Positions 44,381 through 52,912 of a stretch of DNA of 64,000 nt are shown one piece after another. The notes below the pieces were generated by a model. It searched no databases. It was not told where the DNA came from and saw only the letters and a list, made by a program, of their open reading frames with translations. This DNA is from Cognatilysobacter claricitrinus. Its GTDB lineage: Bacteria > Pseudomonadota > Gammaproteobacteria > Xanthomonadales > Xanthomonadaceae. A program made the translations under genes and the position numbers. The stretch is taken from the NCBI RefSeq assembly GCF_045866565.1, contig NZ_BAAFZV010000002.1:248001-312000 (forward strand), given 5' to 3'. Position 1 is the first letter of the stretch, and every line of letters starts with the position of its first letter.

Positions 44381-45274
44381 ATGTTCAAGCGACTTACCCT
44401 GTTCCTCGCGACCAACCTCGCCGTCCTGTTGCTGCTCAGCGTCGTCATGCGCGTGCTGGGCGTTAACCCGCAGACCAGTGGCGGCCTGCTCGTCATGGCG
44501 ACGCTGTTCGGCTTCGGCGGCTCGTTCATCTCGCTCATGATGTCCAAATGGATGGCCAAGCGCACCACCGGTGCGCAGGTCATCGAGCAGCCGCGCAACG
44601 AGTCCGAGCGCTGGCTCGTGGACACCGTGCGGCGGCAGGCCGAATCCGTCGGCATCGCGATGCCGGAAGTCGCGATCTACGACGGCCCGGAAATCAACGC
44701 GTTCGCGACCGGGCCGAGCCGCAACCATTCGCTGGTCGCGGTGTCGACCGGGCTTCTGCGCAACCTCGATCGTGACGAAGCCGAAGCGGTGCTGGGCCAC
44801 GAGATCAGCCACGTCGCGAACGGCGACATGGTCACCATGATGCTGGTGCAGGGCGTGCTCAACACGTTCGTGATCGTGCTGGCGCGCGTGGTCGGACGCA
44901 TCGTCGACGGCTACCTCGGCGGCAACAATCGCAACGGCGGATTCGGTTATTTCATTACCGTGATGGTGCTCGACATGGTGTTCGGCCTGCTCGCCAGCGT
45001 GATCGCGATGTGGTTCTCGCGGCATCGCGAGTTCCGCGCCGATGCGGGCGGCGCGCGCCTGGCCGGGCGCGAGAAGATGATCGCCGCGCTCGAGAAGCTG
45101 GCGCGCAACCATGGCGAGACCACGCTGCCCAAGCAGGTGCAGGCGTTCGGCATCAGCGGCGGCGTCGCACACGGTCTGCGCAGCCTGTTCATGACGCATC
45201 CGCCACTGACCGAGCGCATCGAGGCGCTGCGTCGCATGCCATCGGAAACGCCATCCGTGCGCGTCGTGCACTGA
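44381..45274 (+). CDS. htpX: Membrane zinc protease HtpX
   Basis: HtpX is an inner-membrane M48 metalloprotease that removes misfolded membrane proteins together with FtsH. The 297-residue protein has two N-terminal membrane helices (about 4-25 and 33-52) and the zinc motif HEISH at 140-144. Two further hydrophobic segments (about 155-220) and the third zinc ligand region EFRADAGGARL complete the site. Length and layout are normal. A strong terminator follows. In other bacteria htpX is controlled by envelope stress systems such as Cpx; no such site could be recognised here. Confidence 0.96.
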   Translation: MFKRLTLFLATNLAVLLLLSVVMRVLGVNPQTSGGLLVMATLFGFGGSFISLMMSKWMAKRTTGAQVIEQPRNESERWLVDTVRRQAESVGIAMPEVAIYDGPEINAFATGPSRNHSLVAVSTGLLRNLDRDEAEAVLGHEISHVANGDMVTMMLVQGVLNTFVIVLARVVGRIVDGYLGGNNRNGGFGYFITVMVLDMVFGLLASVIAMWFSRHREFRADAGGARLAGREKMIAALEKLARNHGETTLPKQVQAFGISGGVAHGLRSLFMTHPPLTERIEALRRMPSETPSVRVVH

Positions 45275-45289
45275 TCGGCTGCCGGAACG

Positions 45290-45320
45290 AAAAAGCCCGC
45301 CATCCGGCGGGCTTTTTTTT
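45290..45320. terminator. Bidirectional intrinsic terminator (htpX/fimX)
   Basis: A 7-bp perfect stem (45295-45301 with 45306-45312, loop ATCC) is flanked by a run of A residues on the left and eight T residues on the right. It can serve both convergent genes. Confidence 0.92.
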
Positions 45321-45339
45321 GTTCGAGCGCTGCCGTGGA

Positions 45340-47418
45340 TCAACCGAACTCGTAATCCATCGTGGTGCTGACGCCCGCGAGGAAGAAGCCCTGCGCGTAG
45401 TCGACGCCGGCGCCGAACAGCACGCTCATGCTCTGTGCGTCGCGCACGTGCTCGGCGATGGTGTGCTTGCCGAGCGCGCGCGCCTTGTCGGTGATCTCGC
45501 GCAGCCGCTTCTGGTGCTCGGCGCTGGTGCCGAGGTTTTCCATGAAGGTACGGTCGATCTTCAGGAAGTCGGCATTGAAGTGCGCGAGCAGCTGGAACGA
45601 ATTGAGGCCGGCGCCAAAGTGCTCGAGCCCGACGCGCACGCCCGAGCGCGCGGCGCGCGCCTGGAACTCCTGCGCCGCACGCAGATTGGTGAACACCTTC
45701 GATTCCGGCAACTGCACCACCAGCAGGCTACCGTCGGCGCCGTGCTTGGTGATCTGCTCCTCGATGTGCTTGAGCAGGCTGTCGTCCTGCAGCGAACTTT
45801 CGGTGATCTTGACCAGCAGCGTGGTGCGCTTGCCGGCGCGGATGCGCTCGCCGATGACTTCGAGCGCACGGCCGACGACCCAGCGGTCGATCTCCCACAG
45901 CAGGCCGTTCTCTTCCGCGATCTGCAGGAAGGCGAGCGGCGCGACGAGCTCGCCCTGGTCGCCCTTCATGCGCAGGTAGGCCTCGTAGATCTCGCCGGGC
46001 TCGCCGTGCAGGCTGACGAGCGGCTGGTAGGCCATCGCGAAGCGGTCGGAATCGAGTGCGTCGCGGATGCGGTCCACCCACGCCTGCACGCGTTCTTCCT
46101 CGGCACGGTCGGCGGCGCCAGGGTCGAAGATCTCGGCGCGGTTCCCACCCATGCCAACGGACGACTGGATGCCCTGAGTCGCCCGTGCGAGCACCGCGGT
46201 GACGCTCGCGATCTTCTCGCCGATCTGCACGCCGCCGATGCTGATGGTGGCGTTGAGCGATCGGCTGCCCGCTTCGACCACGTGCTCGGCGAACGCATTG
46301 CGCACCTGCTCCGCGAGCATCTGCGTCACTTCGTGGTTCGCGCCGCGCGACAGCGCCGCGAACTGGTGTTCGCCGAAGCGGGCCAGCACGACGTCCTCGG
46401 GCACGCTGTCGCGCAGGCGGCGCGCGCACGCGGCGACGAGGTCGTCCGCGGCGTCGAGGCCGATGTCCTGCAACAGCTTCGCGTAGTAGTCGGGCTCGAT
46501 CAGCAGGAAGCCGTGGTGCGTCGAGTTCTGCGCCGCATCGGCGACGGCATTCTCGAGCGCGCGCAGGAACGTCGCGCGATTGAGCAGGCCGGTGACCTGG
46601 TCGCGCTGCCGCAGCTCTTCGACTTCTCGCTGCAGGTCCGGATCGATCTCCTGCCGGCGCAGCACCAGCTGCAGGCAGTGCTCGCCCTCGTACATCGCGG
46701 GCGTGAATTCCATGACGGCGGGAAACTGGTTGCCATCGAGCGTGCGCGCTTCGACTTCGACGCGCGGCGGCGGCGCTTCGCCCTTGGACAGCTTCTTCAG
46801 GAGCGCCTTGAACGCCTCGACGTGCGACGGCGCGATCATGTCCAGCAGCGACATGCCCTCGACCTCGTCGAACGACTCGTAGCCGAACATCTCGAGGTAG
46901 GCCGAATTGGCCCGGATGTGCATTCCCTCGTGGATGTAGGCGATGGGGTCGCGCGAGGACTCGATCAGCGAGTCGCAGCGGCGCTCGGTCTCGCGGACCT
47001 GGAACTCGAGCTTGCGCAGCGCGCGGCGCGCTTCGAGGTCGGCCCACTCGGTGCGGACCACGCTGACGATGTGGTCATTGCGATGACGGAGCAGCACGCC
47101 GCGTGCGCCGAGCGACATCGCCTCGAGCACGACGGCTTCGTCGATCTGGTCGACGAGCATGAGTACGGGGAGATCCTTGCCGCTGGTCGCGACCTGCTGC
47201 AGCACCGCCTCGGCCGAGACGATCCTGGCCTTGCGGTCGAGAAGAACGACGTCGGGCGACTGCTGGACGACCTGGTGGACCAGCTCGTCCGCGTTCTCCG
47301 GCCGCGACGGGCGCACCGCGATGCCGGCATTGCGCAGCGTGCTGACGACGGCCTCGGCCGCCTCAACGCTGTCGTCGACAATCAGAAGTCGCAGGGCCGC
47401 GTCTTTCCCGAACTGCAT
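45340..47418 (-). CDS. fimX: FimX-like degenerate REC-PAS-GGDEF-EAL c-di-GMP receptor
   Basis: This 692-residue cytoplasmic protein has a REC domain (about 10-125), PAS domain (150-255), GGDEF domain (270-435) and EAL domain (445-692). Both enzymatic motifs are degenerate: GGDEF reads GEHQF (about 349-353), EAL reads EAY, and DDFGTG reads EHFGAG. This is the state of FimX in Xanthomonas and Pseudomonas, which binds c-di-GMP without hydrolysing it and controls type IV pili with PilZ and PilB (established). I use the ATG at 47418, because AGGAG lies six bases upstream; a second ATG at 47424 would leave no spacing. It is 166 bp downstream of epmB and convergent with htpX. Confidence 0.9.
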   Translation of the reverse strand: MQFGKDAALRLLIVDDSVEAAEAVVSTLRNAGIAVRPSRPENADELVHQVVQQSPDVVLLDRKARIVSAEAVLQQVATSGKDLPVLMLVDQIDEAVVLEAMSLGARGVLLRHRNDHIVSVVRTEWADLEARRALRKLEFQVRETERRCDSLIESSRDPIAYIHEGMHIRANSAYLEMFGYESFDEVEGMSLLDMIAPSHVEAFKALLKKLSKGEAPPPRVEVEARTLDGNQFPAVMEFTPAMYEGEHCLQLVLRRQEIDPDLQREVEELRQRDQVTGLLNRATFLRALENAVADAAQNSTHHGFLLIEPDYYAKLLQDIGLDAADDLVAACARRLRDSVPEDVVLARFGEHQFAALSRGANHEVTQMLAEQVRNAFAEHVVEAGSRSLNATISIGGVQIGEKIASVTAVLARATQGIQSSVGMGGNRAEIFDPGAADRAEEERVQAWVDRIRDALDSDRFAMAYQPLVSLHGEPGEIYEAYLRMKGDQGELVAPLAFLQIAEENGLLWEIDRWVVGRALEVIGERIRAGKRTTLLVKITESSLQDDSLLKHIEEQITKHGADGSLLVVQLPESKVFTNLRAAQEFQARAARSGVRVGLEHFGAGLNSFQLLAHFNADFLKIDRTFMENLGTSAEHQKRLREITDKARALGKHTIAEHVRDAQSMSVLFGAGVDYAQGFFLAGVSTTMDYEFG

Positions 47419-47584
47419 TCCCATCTCCTGGCGGTCGGGCTCTTTTATGACATGCCGGCCGTGGTGCCGTCATCCCCGAGCGGTCGATCCGGGGCGACGA
47501 ATGGCGCCCTGGCCGCAAGACTGTGACGGAGAGGCGTACTTCGGCGTACGGATATCTCCCCATCGGCCGCCCGCGCCAAAACTT

Positions 47585-48598
47585 TCAGAGTGGGCGCTTG
47601 CCGGGGTCTCCGGCCACTTCGCGGACCAGCCGCGGGACGAGGTAGCCGGACAGCCGGGCGGCCAACGCGCGATGCAGCTCGCGGGCGCGGTCGTCGTCGA
47701 CCTCGAAGTGCGCGGCACCCTGCACGCGGTCGAGCTGGTGCAGGTAATAGGGCAGCACGCCGGCGCGGAAACCGCGCTCGGAGAGGTCGGCGAGCGCATC
47801 GACCGAGTCGTTGACGCCGCGCAGCAGCACGGCCTGGTTGAGCAGCGTGACCCCGGCCGCGCTCAGGCGGGCCAAGGCGCCGCCGACCGAGGCATCGAAC
47901 TCGTTGGCATGGTTGGCGTGCAGCACCACCGTCACCGGCCAGGGCAGGGCGCCGAGCCAGGCCAGCAACTCGTCGTCGACGCGCTCCGGCAGCACCACCG
48001 GCAGGCGGGTGTGCACGCGCAGCCGGCGCAGGTGCGGGACCGCGGCTAGCGCGTGGGTGAGTTCGGCCAGCTTCGGCGTCGACAGCGACCATGGATCGCC
48101 GCCCGAGAGGATGACCTCGTCGATGGACGTATCCGCCGCGATCAGCGCGACTGCCTCGCGCCAGTTCGCCGCCGCCGCGGTCTCGTCGCCGTACGGGAAA
48201 TGCCGGCGGAAGCAGTAGCGGCAATTGATCGCGCAGCTGCCCGTAGCGACCAGCAGGGCGCGGCCACGGTACTTGCGGATGACGCCCTGGCCGGCGCGGG
48301 CCAGCGAATCGCCGACCGCGTCCAGCGCGAAACCGGGTGATGGCCGCATCTCCGCGTCGAGCGGGAGCACCTGGCGGAGCAGGGGGTCGTTGGCGTCGCC
48401 GGGGCGCATCCGCGCCACGAAGCCGCGCGGCACGCGCAGGGCGAACTGCGAGGCCGCGTCCTCCGACATGCCGGTCCCCGCCTCTTCCAGCCCCACCATC
48501 GCGAGCAGCTCGCGCGGGTCCCGCACGGCGTCGCGCCAGAGCTGTTGCCAGCGCACGGCCGGGGGCGCGTGCGACGTGGAGAGGGCAGCGGGTATCAT
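47585..48598 (-). CDS. epmB: EF-P beta-lysylation protein EpmB (lysine 2,3-aminomutase)
   Basis: EpmB is a radical-SAM, PLP-dependent enzyme that converts alpha-lysine to beta-lysine for modification of elongation factor P. The 337-residue protein has the radical-SAM cysteines in CAINCRYCFRRHF, the SAM-binding GGDP in LSGGDPWSL, and the PLP-lysine aminomutase ending YYLHQLDRVQGAAHF. The usual start is unclear: ATG at 48598 is preferred, while an ATG at 48631 would add eleven residues. It is divergent from efp, its target, with about 100 bp between. The partner genes epmA and epmC are not in the window. Confidence 0.94.
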   Translation of the reverse strand: MIPAALSTSHAPPAVRWQQLWRDAVRDPRELLAMVGLEEAGTGMSEDAASQFALRVPRGFVARMRPGDANDPLLRQVLPLDAEMRPSPGFALDAVGDSLARAGQGVIRKYRGRALLVATGSCAINCRYCFRRHFPYGDETAAAANWREAVALIAADTSIDEVILSGGDPWSLSTPKLAELTHALAAVPHLRRLRVHTRLPVVLPERVDDELLAWLGALPWPVTVVLHANHANEFDASVGGALARLSAAGVTLLNQAVLLRGVNDSVDALADLSERGFRAGVLPYYLHQLDRVQGAAHFEVDDDRARELHRALAARLSGYLVPRLVREVAGDPGKRPL

Positions 48599-48699
48599 TG
48601 CGGGCTGATCTGCTCGATTCGCCGGTCGCATCCGCGTCCCGGCACCGCCCCATTCTAGCTGGCGCCCACAGGCCCGGCCCGCATTCGCAGGAGTTTTGC

Positions 48700-49266
48700 A
48701 TGGCCACCCTCGGCATGAACGACGTCAAGACCGGACAGAAGATCCTGGTCAACAACGACCCGGCCGTCATCACGGAGACCGAGTACGTCAAGCCGGGCAA
48801 GGGCCAGGCGTTCACGCGCATCAAGTACCGCAGCATCAAGTCCGGCCGCGTCGTCGAAATGACGATGAAGGCGACCGACAACGTCGAGCACGCGGACGTC
48901 GTCGATACCGACATGCAGTACCTCTACTCGGACGGCGAGTACTGGCACTTCATGAACCCGGAGTCCTTCGAGCAGGTCCAGTCCGACAAGAACGGCATGG
49001 GCGGCGCCGAGAAGTGGCTGAAGGGCGAGGAAGAGTGTGTGGTCACGCTGTGGAACGGCACGCCGATCATGGTGCAGCCGCCGAACTTCGTTGAGCTGAA
49101 GATCGTCGAGACCGACCCCGGCGTGCGCGGCGACACCTCGGGCGGCGGCGGCAAGCCGGCGACGCTGGAAACGGGCGCGGTCGTGCGCGTTCCGCTGTTC
49201 GTCAACCAGGACGAGATGATCAAGGTCGACACGCGTTCGGGCGAGTACGTCAGCCGCGTGAAGTGA
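48700..49266 (+). CDS. efp: Translation elongation factor P
   Basis: EF-P rescues ribosomes stalled at polyproline stretches. The 188-residue protein has the three-domain family length. The modified residue is Lys34 in VKPGKGQAF, matching the lysine that receives beta-lysine from the EpmA/EpmB system. The OB-fold signature in the C-terminal part includes KPATLETGAVVRVPLFVNQ. AGGAG precedes the ATG by six bases. A terminator follows at 49305. The divergent epmB makes lysine modification very likely. Several proteins in the window carry proline runs, for example the anti-sigma candidate. Confidence 0.97.
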   Translation: MATLGMNDVKTGQKILVNNDPAVITETEYVKPGKGQAFTRIKYRSIKSGRVVEMTMKATDNVEHADVVDTDMQYLYSDGEYWHFMNPESFEQVQSDKNGMGGAEKWLKGEEECVVTLWNGTPIMVQPPNFVELKIVETDPGVRGDTSGGGGKPATLETGAVVRVPLFVNQDEMIKVDTRSGEYVSRVK

Positions 49267-49304
49267 GTCATCGCGCGGCCGGGCCACCGGTCGCCGCAAT
49301 GCCG

Positions 49305-49329
49305 AAGCCCGCGGCCCGCCGCGGGCTTT
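49305..49329 (+). terminator. Hairpin terminator after efp
   Basis: A 10-bp stem (49305-49314 with 49319-49328, loop CCCG) is followed by only a short T run. It lies 38 bases behind the efp stop. Confidence 0.6.
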
Positions 49330-49404
49330 GCTGTATCGGGCCAGCGCTTTCGCCGTGGTAACGCGAACGCGGCTAGCCTCCGGCAACCGACACGAGGTGA
49401 TGGG

Positions 49405-50745
49405 ATGGGCGAGGGTGCCAAGCAACACTGCGATGTCCTGATCGAAGCCGGCTGGGTCGTCCCGGTCGAGCCGCACGCGGAAGTCTGGGACGACCACGCG
49501 GTCGTCATCGATGGCGGCGTCATCGTCGCGATCGGCCCGCGCGCCGACATGCGCGAACGCTTCCAGCCTTCGGAAACGGTGTCGCGCCCGAATTCGGTGC
49601 TCATCCCCGGCTTCGTCAATTCGCACACGCACAACCCGATGACGCTGTTGCGCGGCATCGCCGACGACCTGCCGCTGATGGAATGGTTGCAGGGCCACAT
49701 CTGGCCGGTCGAAGGCGCGGTGATCGGGCCCGACTTCGTGCGCGATGGGGTGTCGCTGGCGATCGCCGAGATGCTGCGCGGCGGAACCACCTGCGCCAAC
49801 GAGAACTACTTCTTCCCCGACGTGCAGGCCGAAACGTACAAGCGTTACGGCTTCCGCGCGCTGGTCGGCCTGCCGGTCATCGACTTCCCGACCGCGTGGG
49901 CGAAGACGTCGGACGAATACTTCGGCAAGGCCGCCGACGTGCATGCGGCATGGCGTGGCGACGCGCTGGTCGGCACCGCGATCGCGCCGCATGCGCCGTA
50001 TACCGTGAACGACGCGAACTTCGAGCGCGTCCGCGACTTCTCGCACGAGCGCGACGTTCGCGTGCATCTGCATACGCACGAGACCGCGCAGGAGATCCGT
50101 GATTCGATCGCGCAGTTCGGCATGCGCCCGCTCGCGCGCCTCGATCGCCTCGGGCTGGTGAACGATCGCCTGATCGCCGTGCACATGACGCAGCTCACCG
50201 ACGACGAAATCGCGCTGTGCGCCGCGCGCGGCGTCTGCGTGGCGCACTGTCCCGAGTCGAACCTCAAGCTGGCCTCGGGCTTCTGTCCGGTGTGCAAATT
50301 GCAGCGCGCTGGCGTGACATTCGGGCTCGGCACCGATGGCTGCGCCAGCAATAACGATCTCGACATGGTGGGCGAGACTCGCACCGCCGCGCTGTTGGCG
50401 AAAGCGGTTGCGGACGATGCCTCCGCACTCGACGCCGCCAGCGCGTTGCGCGCAGCGACGCTCGGCGGCGCGATCACGCTCGGCCTGGGCGCGACGATCG
50501 GCTCGATCCGCGAGGGCAAGCAGGCGGACCTCGTCTGCGTCGACCTCGACGACATCGAAAGCCAGCCGCTGTTCCACGTCATCTCGCAGCTCGTCTACGC
50601 GACCGGTCGCCATCAGGTCACCGATGTGTGGATTGCCGGCCGCCGCAAGCTGCGCGATCGCGAACTCGTCGACATGGACCGCGATGCCCTGCGCGCGAAC
50701 GCGCGACAGTGGCGCGATCGCATTCGCCAGATCCGGACCGCCTGA
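49405..50745 (+). CDS. mtaD: 5'-methylthioadenosine/S-adenosylhomocysteine deaminase
   Basis: This 446-residue amidohydrolase (TRZ/ATZ family) very likely deaminates methylthioadenosine to methylthioinosine. The metal-binding HTH motif is in NSHTHNPM (about residues 73-80), with further ligands in HLHTHETAQE and HCPESNLKL, and the catalytic aspartate in GLGTDGCASNNDLDM. The last part is the usual composite beta domain (GSIREGKQADLVCVD). The gene is followed without a gap by ubiG and an HAD phosphatase. In Pseudomonas aeruginosa the same order occurs with an MTA deaminase at the first position (recalled synteny). A matching phosphorylase and Hpt lie at 13.3-14.6 kb. Confidence 0.88.
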   Translation: MGEGAKQHCDVLIEAGWVVPVEPHAEVWDDHAVVIDGGVIVAIGPRADMRERFQPSETVSRPNSVLIPGFVNSHTHNPMTLLRGIADDLPLMEWLQGHIWPVEGAVIGPDFVRDGVSLAIAEMLRGGTTCANENYFFPDVQAETYKRYGFRALVGLPVIDFPTAWAKTSDEYFGKAADVHAAWRGDALVGTAIAPHAPYTVNDANFERVRDFSHERDVRVHLHTHETAQEIRDSIAQFGMRPLARLDRLGLVNDRLIAVHMTQLTDDEIALCAARGVCVAHCPESNLKLASGFCPVCKLQRAGVTFGLGTDGCASNNDLDMVGETRTAALLAKAVADDASALDAASALRAATLGGAITLGLGATIGSIREGKQADLVCVDLDDIESQPLFHVISQLVYATGRHQVTDVWIAGRRKLRDRELVDMDRDALRANARQWRDRIRQIRTA

Positions 50746-51458
50746 TGACCACTTCGACCGCCGGCAATTTCCGCCAATCCGAACTCGACCGCTTCGGTGC
50801 GCTCGCCGCCCGCTGGTGGGATCCGCATGGCCCGCAGAAGCCGCTGCACGCGCTGAATCCGGTGCGGCTGCGGTACGTGGCCGATCGCGTGCCGCTTGCG
50901 GGCGCGAACGTACTCGACGTCGGCTGTGGCGCCGGCCTGCTCAGCGAGGCGATGGCGCTCGCCGGTGCGAACGTGACGGCGATCGACCTCGCGCCGGAAC
51001 TGGTCAAGGTCGCGCGACTGCATGCGCTGGAAAGCGGGGCGACGCTCGACTATCGCGTGCAACCGGTGGAGGACGTCGCGGCGGCATCACCGGCGTCGTT
51101 CGATGCGGTGACGTGCATGGAAATGATCGAGCACGTGCCGGACCCGTCGGCCGTGATCCGTGCATGCGCCGATGCGCTGAAGCCGGGCGGCCGACTGTTC
51201 GTTTCGACCATCAACCGCACGCCCGCCGCGTTCGCCTTCGCGATCGTCGGCGCGGAATACGTCGCGCGATTGCTGCCGAAGGGCACGCACCAGTACCGCG
51301 ACTTCGTGCGTCCATCGGAACTCGGCGCGTGGCTGCGCGCCGCCGGCCTAGAGCTCGAGGACGTCAGCGGCCTGATGTACCTGCCGATGCTGCATTCCGC
51401 GCGGCTCACGCGTCGCACCGACATCAACTACATTGTCAGCGCCCGCAAGCCCGAATGA
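50745..51458 (+). CDS. ubiG: Ubiquinone biosynthesis O-methyltransferase UbiG
   Basis: UbiG carries out both O-methylation steps in ubiquinone synthesis, using SAM, and acts at the inner membrane surface. The 237-residue protein has the SAM motif NVLDVGCGAGLLSEAMA (about residues 51-67). The family regions RWWDPHGPQKPLHALNPVRL and FVSTINRTPAAF are also present, and the C-terminal RRTDINYIVSARK end is typical. The ATG shares one base with the mtaD stop (TGATG), and its own stop overlaps the next gene as ATGA. Both junctions imply coupled translation. Confidence 0.95.
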   Translation: MTTSTAGNFRQSELDRFGALAARWWDPHGPQKPLHALNPVRLRYVADRVPLAGANVLDVGCGAGLLSEAMALAGANVTAIDLAPELVKVARLHALESGATLDYRVQPVEDVAAASPASFDAVTCMEMIEHVPDPSAVIRACADALKPGGRLFVSTINRTPAAFAFAIVGAEYVARLLPKGTHQYRDFVRPSELGAWLRAAGLELEDVSGLMYLPMLHSARLTRRTDINYIVSARKPE

Positions 51459-52129
51459 GCGACGCAGGCTTCCCAAAGGCGGTGCTGTTCGATCTCGACG
51501 GCACGCTGCTCGACAGCGCGCCGGACATGGTCGCGGCGGTGAATGCCATGCGCGTGGCGCGCGGCGAGCCGCCGATGGCGCTGGATGCGCTGCGCCCGCA
51601 CGTGTCGAAGGGCGCGCGCGCGATGGTCGGCGCGGCATTCCCGCGGGTCGACGCCGCGACCCGCGACGCCTGGATCCCCGAGTTCCTCGATCACTATCGA
51701 CGCGAGCTCGGCCTACACGGCCGTCCGTTCGACGGGATCGAAGAGCTGCTGGCTGCGATCGAAGCCGCCGGCTCGCGTTGGGGCATCGTCACCAACAAGC
51801 CGGAATCGCTCGCGGTTGCGTTGATGCCGATCCTGCGCTGGGACACGCGCTGTGCCGTACTGATCGGCGGCGATTCGTTGCCCGCGCGCAAGCCTGACCC
51901 GTTGCCGCTGCTCGTTGCCGCGGAACGCATGGGAGTGGACGTCGCGGATTGCGTCTACGTCGGCGACGACGAGCGCGACATCGTGGCCGCGCGCGCCGCC
52001 GGCATGCGATCGGTGGTCGCGCTCTGGGGTTATCGACTGGATGACGACGATCCGGTGTCGTGGCAGGGCGATGTGATGCTCGACACCCCGCGCGACATGC
52101 TCGATGTATCGAAATGGATGTCGCCGTGA
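51455..52129 (+). CDS. HAD-family phosphatase (Gph/MupP-like)
   Basis: This 224-residue haloacid-dehalogenase phosphatase has motif I DLDGT (13-17, nucleophile Asp13), motif II IVTNKP, motif III lysine in PARKPDP and motif IV VYVGDDERD. By sequence it would be called phosphoglycolate phosphatase. In Pseudomonas the gene next to ubiG encodes MupP, a MurNAc-6-phosphate phosphatase of the cell-wall recycling route (recalled synteny). NagZ in this window is compatible with that role. No AmgK or MurU gene is visible here, so both readings remain open. It overlaps ubiG by 4 bp and the next gene by up to 16 bp. Confidence 0.88.
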   Translation: MSDAGFPKAVLFDLDGTLLDSAPDMVAAVNAMRVARGEPPMALDALRPHVSKGARAMVGAAFPRVDAATRDAWIPEFLDHYRRELGLHGRPFDGIEELLAAIEAAGSRWGIVTNKPESLAVALMPILRWDTRCAVLIGGDSLPARKPDPLPLLVAAERMGVDVADCVYVGDDERDIVAARAAGMRSVVALWGYRLDDDDPVSWQGDVMLDTPRDMLDVSKWMSP

Positions 52130-52824
52130 ACGAAGCGGACGCGCATCCGGCTGGCGACGCGACCGCGTTCGTCGCGAAGTGGCGCGGCGCGTGGCCGGAA
52201 TGGTCGCTGGTGGAGCGGTTCGTGCCGGCGTCGCAGCGCGAACTCGTCGACGCTTGGCATGCGCTGCAGTTCGAATGGCAGGAAGCGACGTGGCGCGGCG
52301 ACGACGCACGCCCTGGCGAAGCCAAGCTGCGCTGGTGGATGGACGAACTCGTCGGTTGGGAAAAGGGCATCCGCCGCCATCCGCTCGGGGCCGTGTTGCA
52401 GAAGCAGCCGGTCGCGTGGGCCAAGCTCGCACAGGCGTTGTCGGGCCTGCTCGCCGCGCGCCACCGCCCGCGTGACGCGGACGAAGCGCGAGAGCAGCTG
52501 CAGGCCACCTCAAGCGCCATCGCGTCGAGCGAGCGGGTGCTGTTCGGGCGCTCCGATGCCGACGCGGTCGTCGCGAGCTGGCTGCATGCACGCCTCGCGC
52601 GACATCCCGATAGCGCGGTGCCAACGGCGCATGCGTCGCACGACGACGCGGTCGCGCGTTGGAGCCGTGCCCTGCTCGCGGACTGGCCGCCCACGCGGTT
52701 GCTGACCCCGTCGCGCGGCATCGCGCTGTCGCTTGCACGTGCGCGGCTCGCGAGCGGCCGGCCCGACGCACCGCTGTCGCCGTGGTCGGCCCTGTGGGCG
52801 GGTTGGCGCGGCGCACGCGGCTGA
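52114..52824 (+). CDS. Unknown protein with weak squalene/phytoene-synthase-like features
   Basis: I do not recognise this 236-residue protein with certainty. It is mostly helical, tryptophan-rich near the start, and has the segment EAKLRWWMDELVGW followed by HPLGAVLQ. That segment resembles the KLxWWxxEL...HP pattern of squalene/phytoene synthase-type proteins. The aspartate-rich DxxxD motifs of active synthases are not evident, so an enzyme activity is doubtful. The start is the ATG at 52114 or a GTG at 52126, which would overlap the preceding stop as GTGA. It is last in the mtaD-ubiG-phosphatase operon. Confidence 0.6.
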   Translation: MDVAVNEADAHPAGDATAFVAKWRGAWPEWSLVERFVPASQRELVDAWHALQFEWQEATWRGDDARPGEAKLRWWMDELVGWEKGIRRHPLGAVLQKQPVAWAKLAQALSGLLAARHRPRDADEAREQLQATSSAIASSERVLFGRSDADAVVASWLHARLARHPDSAVPTAHASHDDAVARWSRALLADWPPTRLLTPSRGIALSLARARLASGRPDAPLSPWSALWAGWRGARG

Positions 52825-52912
52825 CGCGCCACGGACCGTTCCGCCCGTATTCCCGGGCGTGAAACAGCGCGCCGGTAGAATGTGCAACTTCACCGGATTG
52901 CACGACCCGTCG

